Source: Armatimonadota bacterium
Lineage (GTDB): Bacteria; Armatimonadota; JAAZEB01
Assembly: GCA_016199585.1 (NCBI GenBank)
Contig: JACQGM010000133.1
Span: 1-35,582 of the forward strand
Length of the DNA: 35,582 nt
Direction: 5' to 3'
Every line of letters begins with the position of its first letter. Position 1 is the stretch's first letter. The position numbers and the translations under genes are program-made. Shown piece after piece: positions 9,381 through 18,948 of this stretch. The notes beneath the pieces are model-generated. The model was given only the letters and a program-made list of their open reading frames with translations, was not told the origin of the DNA and searched no databases.

Positions 9381-10412
9381 GTGGTGCGTATTCTTGTTAC
9401 CGGAAACATGGGCTACGTCGGCTCGGTGCTCACGCCCTTCCTGGCGGATCGCGGCCACGAGGTCTGGGGTTACGATGCCGGGTTCTACAAGGAGTGCCTG
9501 CTCGGCGGGGAGTTCGACCCACGGGTGGCGCGGCAGATCGTCAAAGACGTCCGCCGGGTAGAGCCGGCCGACCTGGAGGGCGTGCAGGCGATCGTTCACC
9601 TGGCCGCTCTCAGCAACGATCCGACCGGGGAGCTGAATCCGGGGCTGACGGACGCCATCAACACGCAGGGCACCCGCCGCATGGCCGAGGCCGCCCGCGC
9701 CGCCGGCGCGGGCCGCATGGTTCTCGCCTCCTCTTGCAGCATCTACGGGCAGAGCGACCAAGGCGCTCTCACCGAGGAGGCGCCCTTCAATCCCCAGACC
9801 GCCTACGCGCGCTCGAAGGTGGATGGCGAAGCCGCGCTCACCCGCCTGGCCGACGACCGCTTCTCGCCGGTGTTCCTGCGCTTCGCCACCGCCTACGGCT
9901 TGTCGCCGCGCTTGCGCTTCGACATCGCGGTGAATAACCTCACCGGCTGGGGGTTTACCACCGGCAAGGTGAAGCTGATGAGCGATGGCCGCGCCTGGCG
10001 CCCGATGGTTCACGTGGAGGACATGGCGCGCGCCATCGCCGCCGCCCTCGAAGCGCCCGCCGAGGCGGTCCACGCCCGGGCGCTGAACATCGGCGCTGAG
10101 AGCGAGAACTACCAGATCCGCGACATCGCCAACACGGTGGCCGAGGTCGTGCCCGGCTGCGAGGTCACCTTCGCCGAGGGAGCCAGCGCCGACAACCGCA
10201 CCTACAACGTGAGCTTCGCCAAGGTGCGCCGCGTGCTGCCCGCGTTCGCGCCGCAGTGGAACGTGCGCCGGGGCATCGAGCAGCTCCACCGCGCCTTCCG
10301 GGAGGCGGGCCTCACCTTCGAGCAGTTCGATGGCCGCTTCTACACGCGCCTGAAGCAGCTCCGCTACCTGATGGAGGGCGCCAGAGTGGACGAGATGCTC
10401 TTCTGGCGTTGA
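9381..10412 (+). CDS. NAD-dependent epimerase/dehydratase (extended SDR)
   Basis: VRILVTGNMGYVGSVLTPFL Rossmann motif, SSCSIYG, YARSK; GTG start with GGAGG upstream. Confidence 0.88.
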   Translation: MVRILVTGNMGYVGSVLTPFLADRGHEVWGYDAGFYKECLLGGEFDPRVARQIVKDVRRVEPADLEGVQAIVHLAALSNDPTGELNPGLTDAINTQGTRRMAEAARAAGAGRMVLASSCSIYGQSDQGALTEEAPFNPQTAYARSKVDGEAALTRLADDRFSPVFLRFATAYGLSPRLRFDIAVNNLTGWGFTTGKVKLMSDGRAWRPMVHVEDMARAIAAALEAPAEAVHARALNIGAESENYQIRDIANTVAEVVPGCEVTFAEGASADNRTYNVSFAKVRRVLPAFAPQWNVRRGIEQLHRAFREAGLTFEQFDGRFYTRLKQLRYLMEGARVDEMLFWR

Positions 10413-10440
10413 TCCGGCCGCGATGACGGGAGAAAGCCTG

Positions 10441-10971
10441 ATGAAGTTCGAGGAGCTCCCCCTAAAGGGGGCCTACGTCATTGACATTGAGCCGCGCGCG
10501 GACGACCGGGGCATGTTCGCCCGCGCCTTCTGCGCCCGTGAGCTGGCCGAACACGGCCTGAAAAGCGAAGTGGCGCAGTGCAACCTGTCGCACAACCTGC
10601 GCAAGGGCACGCTGCGGGGGATGCACTACCAGGTGCCGCCCTTCGCCGAGGTGAAGATGATCCGCTGCGTCCGCGGCGCGATCTACGACGCGATCATCGA
10701 TCTGCGCCGCGACTCGCCCACCTTCCTGAAGTGGACCGGCGTGGAGTTGACGGATGAGAACCGGCGCGCGATCTACGTGCCGGAGGGATTCGCGCACGGC
10801 TACCAGTCGCTCACCGACGCCAGCGAGGCGTTCTACATCGCCACGCAGTTCTACGCGCCCAATAGCGAGCGCGGGATCCGCTGGAACGACCCGCTCTTCA
10901 ATATCCAGTGGCCAATCGCGGATCCCGTCCTCTCGCCCAAGGATGCCGCGCACGAGGATTTCAAGCCATGA
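10441..10971 (+). CDS. rfbC: dTDP-4-dehydrorhamnose 3,5-epimerase family protein (RfbC-like cupin)
   Basis: DDRGMFARAFC...LRGMHYQVPPFAEVKMIRCVRGAIYDAIIDLRRDSPTF...YVPEGFAHGYQSL. Confidence 0.88.
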   Translation: MKFEELPLKGAYVIDIEPRADDRGMFARAFCARELAEHGLKSEVAQCNLSHNLRKGTLRGMHYQVPPFAEVKMIRCVRGAIYDAIIDLRRDSPTFLKWTGVELTDENRRAIYVPEGFAHGYQSLTDASEAFYIATQFYAPNSERGIRWNDPLFNIQWPIADPVLSPKDAAHEDFKP

Positions 10972-11879
10972 AGGTTCTGCTGACCGGCTGCTCCGGCTTC
11001 GTCGGCGCGCAAGTGGCCCGCCGGCTCCTCGACGAGGGGCACCAGGTGCGCGCCAGTTACCTACCGGGTGACAATCTCTCACGCATCGCCGACATTCTGG
11101 ACCGGATGGAGCGTCGCGAGGGGGATCTCTTCCACGCCACCGACGACGATCTCGCGCGGCTGTGTGAGGGGGTGGATGCCTGCCTCCACCTGGCGTGGTT
11201 CGTCATCCCCGGCAAGTACCTGCCCGCCCCCGAGAATCTGGATTGCGTGAAGGGGAGCGTGCGCCTCTTCGCGGCGCTGGGGCAGGCCGGGTGCCGGCGG
11301 ATCGCCTCGGTGGGCACCTGCTTCGAGTACGACTTCAGCTACGGCTACCTGAGCGAGAGCACGCCCACCAGCGCCGATAGCCTCTATGCCGCGGCGAAGA
11401 CCGCCACCCTGTTGATGGGCGAGCAGGTGGCGAGGCTGCACGACATCGGCTTCGCCTGGCCCCGCCTCTTCTACCTCTACGGGCCGGGAGAGGACCCGCG
11501 CCGCCTGGTCCCCCACGTCATCAACTCGCTCCTGCGCGGGGAGCCGGCCGCCGTCACCAGCGGCCGCCAGGTGCGCGATTTTATGCACGTCGAGGACGTG
11601 GCCGGCGGCCTGGTGGCCGCGCTGCTGAGCGACCTCACGGGGCCGGTGAACGTCGGGTCCGGCGAGCCGGTGACGGTGCGCCAGATCGTCGCCACGATCG
11701 CCGGCATCCTCGGCCGGCCCGATCTGGTGCAGTTCGGGGCGCGGCCGGACAACCCGACCGATCCCCCGTTCATCGTCGCCAACAACCAGAAGCTGCTGAG
11801 CACCGGCTGGCGGCCCCGCTACGATCTGGAGAGCGGGTTGGGGCACGCCATCGGCTGGTGGCGCGCGCAAGCGGGCTAA
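10968..11879 (+). CDS. NAD-dependent epimerase/dehydratase (extended SDR)
   Basis: MKVLLTGCSGFVGAQVARRLLDEGHQVRA; ATGA overlap with the preceding rfbC-like stop. Confidence 0.87.
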   Translation: MKVLLTGCSGFVGAQVARRLLDEGHQVRASYLPGDNLSRIADILDRMERREGDLFHATDDDLARLCEGVDACLHLAWFVIPGKYLPAPENLDCVKGSVRLFAALGQAGCRRIASVGTCFEYDFSYGYLSESTPTSADSLYAAAKTATLLMGEQVARLHDIGFAWPRLFYLYGPGEDPRRLVPHVINSLLRGEPAAVTSGRQVRDFMHVEDVAGGLVAALLSDLTGPVNVGSGEPVTVRQIVATIAGILGRPDLVQFGARPDNPTDPPFIVANNQKLLSTGWRPRYDLESGLGHAIGWWRAQAG

Positions 11880-11952
11880 CGGGCGCGGGCACGGCAGGTG
11901 TGGGCCGGGGACCGGCCCTCCCGCCAGCGGGGAGTTGAGGAAGAGGGAGACG

Positions 11953-13005
11953 ATGGAGCGACTGCGCATCGGCTACGCTACCTATGGCAGCGACTTCTCC
12001 CGACCGGCGGACCGCAGGCGGTTCTGTTATTATGCGGCGAAGCGGGGCCTACAGATCGAGAGAGCCGACCCGTCGCGCAGCTATGACCTGGTGGTCGTTA
12101 CCGAGAAGTCCGATCTGAGCGTATGGGCGCGCTATCCCCGCTCGCGCGGCAAGCTGGTGGCCGATTTCGCCAACGCCTACCTGGCTGCTCCTTCGGAAGG
12201 GCTTCGGGGCCGCCTGCGCGGGCCGGCGAAATTCGTCACGCGGCAGTGGCGGCACCTGCACTTGAGCCACCACGAACTTCTGGTCGACCTCTGTCGGCGG
12301 GCAGACGGAATCGTCTGCACCACCCAGGAGGTGCGCGAGGCGGCTCTCCCCTTGTGCCCGAACGTCCACATCATCCTCGACTTCCACGTGGAGCTGGGGG
12401 GCGTTCGGAAGGTTGTATACGGCGTGCGCGATACGGCTCATCTCGCCTGGGAGGGGGAGGGGTGCAACGTCCGGATGCTGGAGGCTATTGGACCGGCGCT
12501 CGCTGCCGTGGCGAAGCGGCGCGCGCTGGCCCTTCACGTGGTGACGGATCTGATGTACCCGATGGGGCTGATCAATGTCGGGCTGCGGCCCACGAAGCAG
12601 CTCCTGGATCGCGTGCTCCCCGGGGTCACAACATTCCTCTATCAGTGGAACGTGGCGATGGCACCTCACATCCTCACAGCATGCGACATGGCTATAATCC
12701 CGATTGAGGTAGGCAACCCACTCTGGCTAGGCAAGTGTGAGAATAAGCTCATCCTCTTCTGGCGACTGGGCATCCCGGTCCTCACCTCCGAAACCCCGGC
12801 TTACGGTCGCGCGATGGCCGGGGCCGGCGTTGAGATGACTTGTCGCGCACCCGAAGAGTGGCAGGACAAGCTGCAGCGGTACATCTGCGACGAGGCGGCG
12901 CGGCGGGATGCCGCCGAGTGGGGCAGGCGCTACGCCGAGGCTCAACACGGCGAAGCGCAGCTCATGGCGCGTTGGGAGCGGGTACTAGAGTCGGTGCTCG
13001 GTTAG
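11953..13005 (+). CDS. Glycosyltransferase, group 1-like
   Basis: GT-B-like C-terminal half (DMAIIPIEVGNPLWLGKCENKLILFWRLGIPVLTSETPAYGRAM); ATG 11953 preceded by GAGGGAGACG. Confidence 0.65.
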   Translation: MERLRIGYATYGSDFSRPADRRRFCYYAAKRGLQIERADPSRSYDLVVVTEKSDLSVWARYPRSRGKLVADFANAYLAAPSEGLRGRLRGPAKFVTRQWRHLHLSHHELLVDLCRRADGIVCTTQEVREAALPLCPNVHIILDFHVELGGVRKVVYGVRDTAHLAWEGEGCNVRMLEAIGPALAAVAKRRALALHVVTDLMYPMGLINVGLRPTKQLLDRVLPGVTTFLYQWNVAMAPHILTACDMAIIPIEVGNPLWLGKCENKLILFWRLGIPVLTSETPAYGRAMAGAGVEMTCRAPEEWQDKLQRYICDEAARRDAAEWGRRYAEAQHGEAQLMARWERVLESVLG

Positions 13006-13582
13006 CGCCCACGGTGACGCGGATGTTCTTGGGGAAGTACGCCCCCGCTTCCAATGGATGGTAGGCGCCTGCCAGTCGTGCGGTCACCAGCCTCGGGGGA
13101 TCAACGCCCGAGACCAGTCGGTGAGCGTCCGACCTCAGCCCAGCCAGTCCTGGCCTCAGTGGATGGCCTAACGAGGCCAGCAGGTGTTCGACTGACCTCA
13201 ATGGTAGGTTCATCCACCTCAGTCACCCGTGGCCGGAGTTCAGCGAACCGGGCTGCGAAGTGCGCCTCCCCTGCCGCGTGGCCCACCTGGAGCTGCGCGA
13301 AGGGGTTTCTCAGCGCGATGGCGCGCCTCTGCGGTCAGCATGCGTGGCCACCCGCGGGGGCGCCTCTGGTTCGGCAACCAAGGGGGGTAACACCGCCACA
13401 CTGCATACTGCGCTACTGCGCCGGTGTGGAAGGAACAGGAGACGCGTCCCGCGAATACCCACCACGGTGCGCGAGCGCGGAACGCGCCGCGCAGAGTAGG
13501 CGTGTGCCCCTCCGAACTGCGCCTGTCGGGGGAGCAGATTGAGTTGGGGGGGCACCGGGCGGCCCGTCCGTGGTGAACAACG

Positions 13583-14257
13583 ATGCCATCTGACTACATC
13601 CCCGACAGCGATGCGGAATTCGATGCGTGGCAGGCACAATTCGTCACGTACGCTAGTAGCCATGCGACGCCATTGGGGCTGACAGCGGACCAGATCACGG
13701 CGCTAACGAGCGCCCAGACCACCTGGAATGGCCTCTACGCCGAGCACGTCCAAGCCCGGAATTGGGCGATGGGCGCGCGCGAGAACAAGGACGAGAGCCG
13801 TGCTGCGTTGGAGCAGAGGCTGCGGGCGCTCACGGCGCAGATCCAGATCGCTCCCGGCGCCACCGACAGCATGCGCGCGGCGCTGGGTATCACCATCCGT
13901 GACACAACGCCCACACCCGTGCCGGCACCCACTACGCGGCCGGTGGCGCAGATCGACTCGTCGCAGCGCCTCCGCCACGTGATCGCCTTCGCGGACGAGG
14001 GTACACCCACAAGCCGCGCAAAACCTGCGGGCGTGACGGGGTGCCAGGTGTGGGTCAAGTTAGGGGATCCGGCGCCCTCCGATCCCAAGGAGATGAGCTA
14101 CCTCGCGACCGACACGCGGACCCCTTACACCGTAGACTTCGAGGCAGAAGAGGCTGGGAAGCGCGCGTACTATATGCTGCGCTGGGTGAATACACGGGGG
14201 GAGCCGGGGCCCTGGGGCGCGATGGTGACCGCGACAGTACTCGGCCTGGAGTTGTGA
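13583..14257 (+). CDS. Hypothetical protein with N-terminal helical region and fibronectin-III-like C-terminal region
   Basis: YIPDSDAEFDAWQAQFVTYAS...; C-terminal CQVWVKLGD...KRAYYMLRWVNTRGEPGPWGAMVTATV resembles the end of an FN3 fold. Confidence 0.6.
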   Translation: MPSDYIPDSDAEFDAWQAQFVTYASSHATPLGLTADQITALTSAQTTWNGLYAEHVQARNWAMGARENKDESRAALEQRLRALTAQIQIAPGATDSMRAALGITIRDTTPTPVPAPTTRPVAQIDSSQRLRHVIAFADEGTPTSRAKPAGVTGCQVWVKLGDPAPSDPKEMSYLATDTRTPYTVDFEAEEAGKRAYYMLRWVNTRGEPGPWGAMVTATVLGLEL

Positions 14258-14531
14258 GGCGGAAGGGACAGCTCCGGTCTGCCAGTGGAACGGTAGGCCG
14301 GGAGCGGCCCGCCGCGGGTATCCGTCTGTAACGAGCACCGCCTGGCGGCACTGTGCGAGGCCCGGCGTGAGTTCATCCTCCCACCGCCGGTGAGTACCTG
14401 AGGAATCGGGCGCTTCGCGGCATCAGGTGATGCGCCACGGCCCACCCCCGGCAGGCGGATGGCGGACGCTGCTTCGTCTTCCAAACGCCACGTATCGGCG
14501 CCCCCCACCGGATGGGGCAGGAGCGGTTTCA

Positions 14532-15764
14532 GTGAATAACGGACGGATCCGCGTCGCGCGCATTATCACCCGGCTCAACGTCGGCGGCCCCTCCTACCAG
14601 GCGATCTTCCTCACCCAGCGCCTGCAGGACGCCGACTTCGAGTCTCGCCTCCTCGTCGGGAACATCGGCGCCAACGAGGGGAGCATGGAGCCGCTGGCCG
14701 CCGAGCGCGGCGTGAGCTTCGTGCGCGTCCCCGGGCTCGGCAGGGAGATCTCGCTGCGGTCCGACCCGGGGACCGTCGCCCACCTCTACCGCGAGCTGCG
14801 CCGCTTTCGCCCGCACGTGCTGCACACCCACCTGGCGAAGGCCGGCACCGTCGGCCGCCTGGCCGGCCGCCTGGCGCGGGTGCCGCACATGGTACACACC
14901 TACCACGGACACGTCTTCCACGGCTACTTCTCGCCGCGCAAGACGGAGGTCTTCCTCAAGATCGAGCGGACGCTGGCGCGCTGGACCGACCGCATCATCG
15001 TCCTTGGCGAGGCGCAGGAGAAGGAGATCCTCGGCTTTGGCGTCGGTCGGCCGGAGCAGATGGTGCGCATCCCGCTCGGCCTGGAGCTGGAGCCGTTCCT
15101 CCGCGCTGAGGAGCACCGGACGGCGCTACGGCGCGAGCTGGGCATCCCGGACGGAAGGCCGCTGGTCGGGATCGTCGCACGCCTGGTGCCGATCAAGGCG
15201 CACGATCTCTTCATCGAGGCCGCGTCGCGGGTGGCGCGGCGGCTCCCGGGGGCCGAGTTCCTCGTGGTGGGCGACGGGGAGCTCCGCGAGCCCTTGGAAC
15301 AGCAGGCGCTGGCGCGCGGCCTCCGGGTGATCTCGCACGCGGGGAACGGCGCCCCGCCGCGCACGCGGGAGCCGGACGGCGAGAGCATCCCCGGCACCGT
15401 GCGATTCCTCGGCTTCCGGTCCGACCTGCCGGCCATCTACGCCGATCTGGACCTGGTGGTCCTCTCCTCCCTCAACGAGGGTCTGCCGGTGACGATGATC
15501 GAGGCGCTCGCCTCGGCCCGCCCCGTGGTGACCACCGACGTCGGGGCGGTGCGCGACCTGGTGGACGACGGGCGGACCGGGCGGGTGGTGCCCCCGCGCG
15601 ACGCGGGGCGGCTGGCCGAGGCGATGCTGGAGCAGCTCCAGGACCGCGACCGGGCGGAGGCGATGGCCGCGGCCGGGCGGAGCCACGTCTACCCGCGGCT
15701 CTCCATCGATCGCCTCGAAGCCGATATCCGGAAGCTGTACCACGAGCTGGTGCCGCGTCCCTGA
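14532..15764 (+). CDS. Glycosyltransferase family 4 (group 1)
   Basis: IRVARIITRLNVGGPSYQAIFLTQRL...VLHTHLAKAGTVGRLAGRLA...VGIVARLVPIKAHDLFIEAA...VLSSLNEGLPVTMIEALASARPVVTTDVGAVRDLV; GTG start at 14532 with AGGAG upstream. Confidence 0.9.
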   Translation: MNNGRIRVARIITRLNVGGPSYQAIFLTQRLQDADFESRLLVGNIGANEGSMEPLAAERGVSFVRVPGLGREISLRSDPGTVAHLYRELRRFRPHVLHTHLAKAGTVGRLAGRLARVPHMVHTYHGHVFHGYFSPRKTEVFLKIERTLARWTDRIIVLGEAQEKEILGFGVGRPEQMVRIPLGLELEPFLRAEEHRTALRRELGIPDGRPLVGIVARLVPIKAHDLFIEAASRVARRLPGAEFLVVGDGELREPLEQQALARGLRVISHAGNGAPPRTREPDGESIPGTVRFLGFRSDLPAIYADLDLVVLSSLNEGLPVTMIEALASARPVVTTDVGAVRDLVDDGRTGRVVPPRDAGRLAEAMLEQLQDRDRAEAMAAAGRSHVYPRLSIDRLEADIRKLYHELVPRP

Positions 15765-15854
15765 GCGCAGATAGCCGAGTGGAATCGCGGGGCGGCGTGA
15801 CGCGCCCGCAAACACGGCGACAAGGCCGGGTCCCACCGGGCCGAGGGAGCCGGC

Positions 15855-15876
15855 CTCTCCCGCCGCCGCGGGAGAG
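15855..15876. repeat. Hairpin CTCTCCCGC-CGCC-GCGGGAGAG between GT4 and epimerase genes
   Basis: 9-bp perfect stem. Confidence 0.65.
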
Positions 15877-15906
15877 CCGACCGCGAGAGTAGTGGGAAGG
15901 TACACG

Positions 15907-16854
15907 ATGAGAGTGCTAGTGACCGGGGGAGCCGGGTTCATCGGCTCGCACCTGGCAACGGAGTTGGCGCAGCGTGGGTTCACGGTGCGCGTCCTGGACA
16001 ACTACGCGACCGGAAAGCCTGAGAACCTGGCGCACATCCGCGACCGCGTGGAGGTGATCGAAGGCTCGGTCACGGACGCCTGCGTGGCCGCGCGCGCGGC
16101 TCGCGGTTGCGAAGCGGTGCTCCATCAGGCCGCGATCCCTTCGGTGGCCCGCTCCGTGCAGGATCCGATCGGCACCAACCAGGCGAATGTCACCGGCACG
16201 ATCACGATGCTCACCGTCGCCCGCGACGCGGGCGTGCGCCGCTTCGTCTACGCCGGCTCCTCCTCAGCCTACGGAGACAACCCGGCGCTGCCGAAGCGGG
16301 AGGAGATGACGCCGCTCCCGCGCTCGCCCTACGCCGTCGCCAAGCTGGCGGGCGAGCACTACTGCCGCGTCTTCGGACACCTCTTCGGCATGGAGACGGT
16401 CTGCCTGCGCTACTTCAACGTCTTCGGCCCGCGCCAGGACCCGGCGTCGCGCTATGCCGCGGTGGTGCCGGCGTTCATCCAGGCGATGCTGGCCGGGAAG
16501 CCGCTGCGGGTCGATGGCGACGGCACGCAGTCGCGCGACTTCACCTACGTCGAGAATGTCGTGCAGGCGAACCTGCGCGCCCTCGAAGCGCCAGGGGTCT
16601 CCGGCGAGGTCTTCAACATCGCCTGCGGCCAGCGCTACGACCTGAACTTCCTGGTCCGCGAGTTGGCGGCGATCATCGGCACCGAGCCGCGCGTCGAGCG
16701 CGCCCCCGCGCGCCCCGGCGACGTGCCCCACTCACTGGCCGACATCTCCAAGGCTCAGCGATTGCTCGGCTTCGAGCCCGCCGTGGACTTCCGCGAGGGG
16801 CTGCGCCGAACCGTCGCCTGGCTGCGCGGCGAGGAGCGCTCGCTCGCGGCGTGA
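15907..16854 (+). CDS. NAD-dependent epimerase (UDP-glucose 4-epimerase/GalE-like SDR)
   Basis: MRVLVTGGAGFIGSHLATELAQRG...YAGSSSAYGD...SPYAVAKLAGEHY. Confidence 0.9.
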   Translation: MRVLVTGGAGFIGSHLATELAQRGFTVRVLDNYATGKPENLAHIRDRVEVIEGSVTDACVAARAARGCEAVLHQAAIPSVARSVQDPIGTNQANVTGTITMLTVARDAGVRRFVYAGSSSAYGDNPALPKREEMTPLPRSPYAVAKLAGEHYCRVFGHLFGMETVCLRYFNVFGPRQDPASRYAAVVPAFIQAMLAGKPLRVDGDGTQSRDFTYVENVVQANLRALEAPGVSGEVFNIACGQRYDLNFLVRELAAIIGTEPRVERAPARPGDVPHSLADISKAQRLLGFEPAVDFREGLRRTVAWLRGEERSLAA

Positions 16855-16917
16855 CGGCAGTCATGGCGGGCCAGGCGCCCGGCCTCGTCACCGCGGGAGC
16901 GCGGAAGGGACACGCGG

Positions 16918-17901
16918 ATGAGAAGAGTGGCCCTGGTCACGGGCGTCACCGGCCAGGACGGCGCGTACCTCTCCAAGTTGCTCCTGGAGAAAGACTACAC
17001 CGTCTACGGCCTGGTGCGCCGGAGCACGCGCTACGCCCTGGCGAATTTGGACTACCTCGGAGTGACGAGCGACCTCGACCTGATCGAGGGCGACCTGGGA
17101 GACGAGGCCTCGCTCATCAACGTCGTCCGCCGCACGCATCCCAATGAGGTGTACAACCTGGCGGCCCAGTCGTTCGTGGGGTCCTCGTGGGACCAGCCGA
17201 TCCTGACCACGGACGTGGACGCGATGGGAACGCTGCGCCTCCTGGAGGCGGTGCGCCACTTCGCGCCGCAGGCGCGGTTCTACCAGGCATCCACCTCCGA
17301 GATGTTCGGCAACTCCCACGAGAACGGCTTGCAGACGGAAGAGACCCCGTTCCACCCGCGCAGCCCCTACGCCATCGCCAAGCTGTACGCCTACTGGATC
17401 GTCAACAACTACCGCGACAGCTACGGGATGTTCTGCGTCAACGGCATCCTCTTCAACCACGAGAGCCCGATCCGCGGGCCGGAGTTCGTCACCCGCAAGA
17501 TCAGCCGCAGCGTGGCGCAGATCAAGCTCGGGCTCTCGCAGCGGCTCGGCCTGGGGAACCTCCACAGCCGGCGCGATTGGGGCTTCGCCGGCGACTACGT
17601 GGAGGCGATGCGCCTCATGCTCCAGCAGGACGCGCCGGAGAACTTCATCATCTCCACCGGGGAGACCCACTCCGTGCGCGACTTCGTGCAGGCGGCGTTC
17701 GAGCACGTCGGCATCCCGGATTGGGAGGCGCGCGTCTACATCGACCCGGCGTTCCGGCGCCCGGCGGAGCTCTTTTGCCTTCAGGGATCCTCGCGGAAGG
17801 CGAGGGAGAAGCTGGGGTGGCAGCCGCGGGTGCGCTTCCGCGAGCTGGTGGCGATGATGGTGGACGCGGACCTGCAGCGGCTGCGCCAGGGAGCCGCCTG
17901 A
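16918..17901 (+). CDS. gmd: GDP-mannose 4,6-dehydratase
   Basis: VALVTGVTGQDGAYLSKLLLEKDYTVYGLVRRST...YNLAAQSFVGSSWDQP...STSEMFG...SPYAIAKLYAYWIVNNYRDSYGMFCVNGILFNHESP. Confidence 0.93.
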   Translation: MRRVALVTGVTGQDGAYLSKLLLEKDYTVYGLVRRSTRYALANLDYLGVTSDLDLIEGDLGDEASLINVVRRTHPNEVYNLAAQSFVGSSWDQPILTTDVDAMGTLRLLEAVRHFAPQARFYQASTSEMFGNSHENGLQTEETPFHPRSPYAIAKLYAYWIVNNYRDSYGMFCVNGILFNHESPIRGPEFVTRKISRSVAQIKLGLSQRLGLGNLHSRRDWGFAGDYVEAMRLMLQQDAPENFIISTGETHSVRDFVQAAFEHVGIPDWEARVYIDPAFRRPAELFCLQGSSRKAREKLGWQPRVRFRELVAMMVDADLQRLRQGAA

Positions 17902-17970
17902 TGCGGGAAACCGCCTTCCGGCGCCCCGGCGCGGCGCTCCCCGGATCGGCGGCACCGGCAGGGAGAAGCA

Positions 17971-18948
17971 GTGAGCGCGGCAAGCTACCCTGACTCCCAT
18001 CCCCCGGAGATCCGCCCGGAGGCGCTGGCTACTCACTCCATCCGCGAGCGGCCGAGCAAGGTATCGGTGGCGGACTTCGCCTCGATCCCGCCCCCGGGCG
18101 CCGGGATCGAGGCGTTCTGCGACTCGCTCCCGCGCGTGCTGGCGGGCAGCGCCTTCCGCGAGGCGGTGGCGGCGCTGGCGGGCGCCACTCGCCGCCGCCG
18201 CCCCGTGGTCGCGGCGATGGGCGCCCACGTCATCAAGTGCGGCCTTTCCCCGGTGCTGACGGACCTCATCCGCCGCGGCCGCCTCTCGGCACTGGCGCTC
18301 CACGGCGCGGGCGCCATCCACGACCTGGAGATCGCTCTCTTCGGAGAGACCTCCGAGGACGTGGAGGAGGCGCTGCCCGCCGGGCGCTTCGGCATGGCGC
18401 GCGAGACCGCGGAGTTCTTCCATGCCGGCGCCGCGCGGGCGCGGCGGCAGGGAATCGGCCTCGGCGCCGCGCTCGGCCGCGACCTCCTGGACGCGGAGGC
18501 CCCGCACGCCGCCGTGAGCCTGCTGGCGCAGACCGCCGCCCACGGGGTGCCCCTCACCGTCCACGTCGCTCTGGGCACCGACATCGTTCACATGCACCCC
18601 TCTGCCGACGGCGCCGCGCTCGGAGAGGCGAGCCTGCGCGACTTCCGCATCCTCGCCGCGGCGCTGCGGGGCATCGGCGGCGGGGGCGTGGTGTTGAACA
18701 TCGGGTCGGCCGTGGTGCTCCCCGAGGTGCTCCTGAAGTGTTTCGCCATGCTGCGCAACCTGGGGGAAGACCTGGGGGGGAGCACGGGGATCAACCTCGA
18801 CTTCCTGCGGCAATACCGCGCCGGCACCCAGGTGGTGCGCCGCCTGGAGCGGCTCGGGGGCCGGGGCATCGCCCTCACCGGGCACCATGAGATCCTGATC
18901 CCGCTCCTCGCCCGGGCCTGGGCGGCGGCGGCGGAAGGGGGAGCGTGA
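17971..18948 (+). CDS. Deoxyhypusine synthase-like protein, function unknown
   Basis: VVAAMGAHVIKCGLSPVLTDLIRRG...ALHGAGAIHDLEIALFGETSEDV...GGGVVLNIGSAVVLPEVLLK; resembles DHS-like proteins. Confidence 0.6.
   Translation: MSAASYPDSHPPEIRPEALATHSIRERPSKVSVADFASIPPPGAGIEAFCDSLPRVLAGSAFREAVAALAGATRRRRPVVAAMGAHVIKCGLSPVLTDLIRRGRLSALALHGAGAIHDLEIALFGETSEDVEEALPAGRFGMARETAEFFHAGAARARRQGIGLGAALGRDLLDAEAPHAAVSLLAQTAAHGVPLTVHVALGTDIVHMHPSADGAALGEASLRDFRILAAALRGIGGGGVVLNIGSAVVLPEVLLKCFAMLRNLGEDLGGSTGINLDFLRQYRAGTQVVRRLERLGGRGIALTGHHEILIPLLARAWAAAAEGGA

Noticed and set aside
13101-13370. Degenerate minus-strand ORF as a transposase remnant
   Set aside because: Fragment looks protein-like, but I could not match it to any transposase family or find terminal repeats.
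16888-18888. 666-aa minus-strand ORF
   Set aside because: Antisense to gmd and the DHS-like gene; no recognisable motifs.
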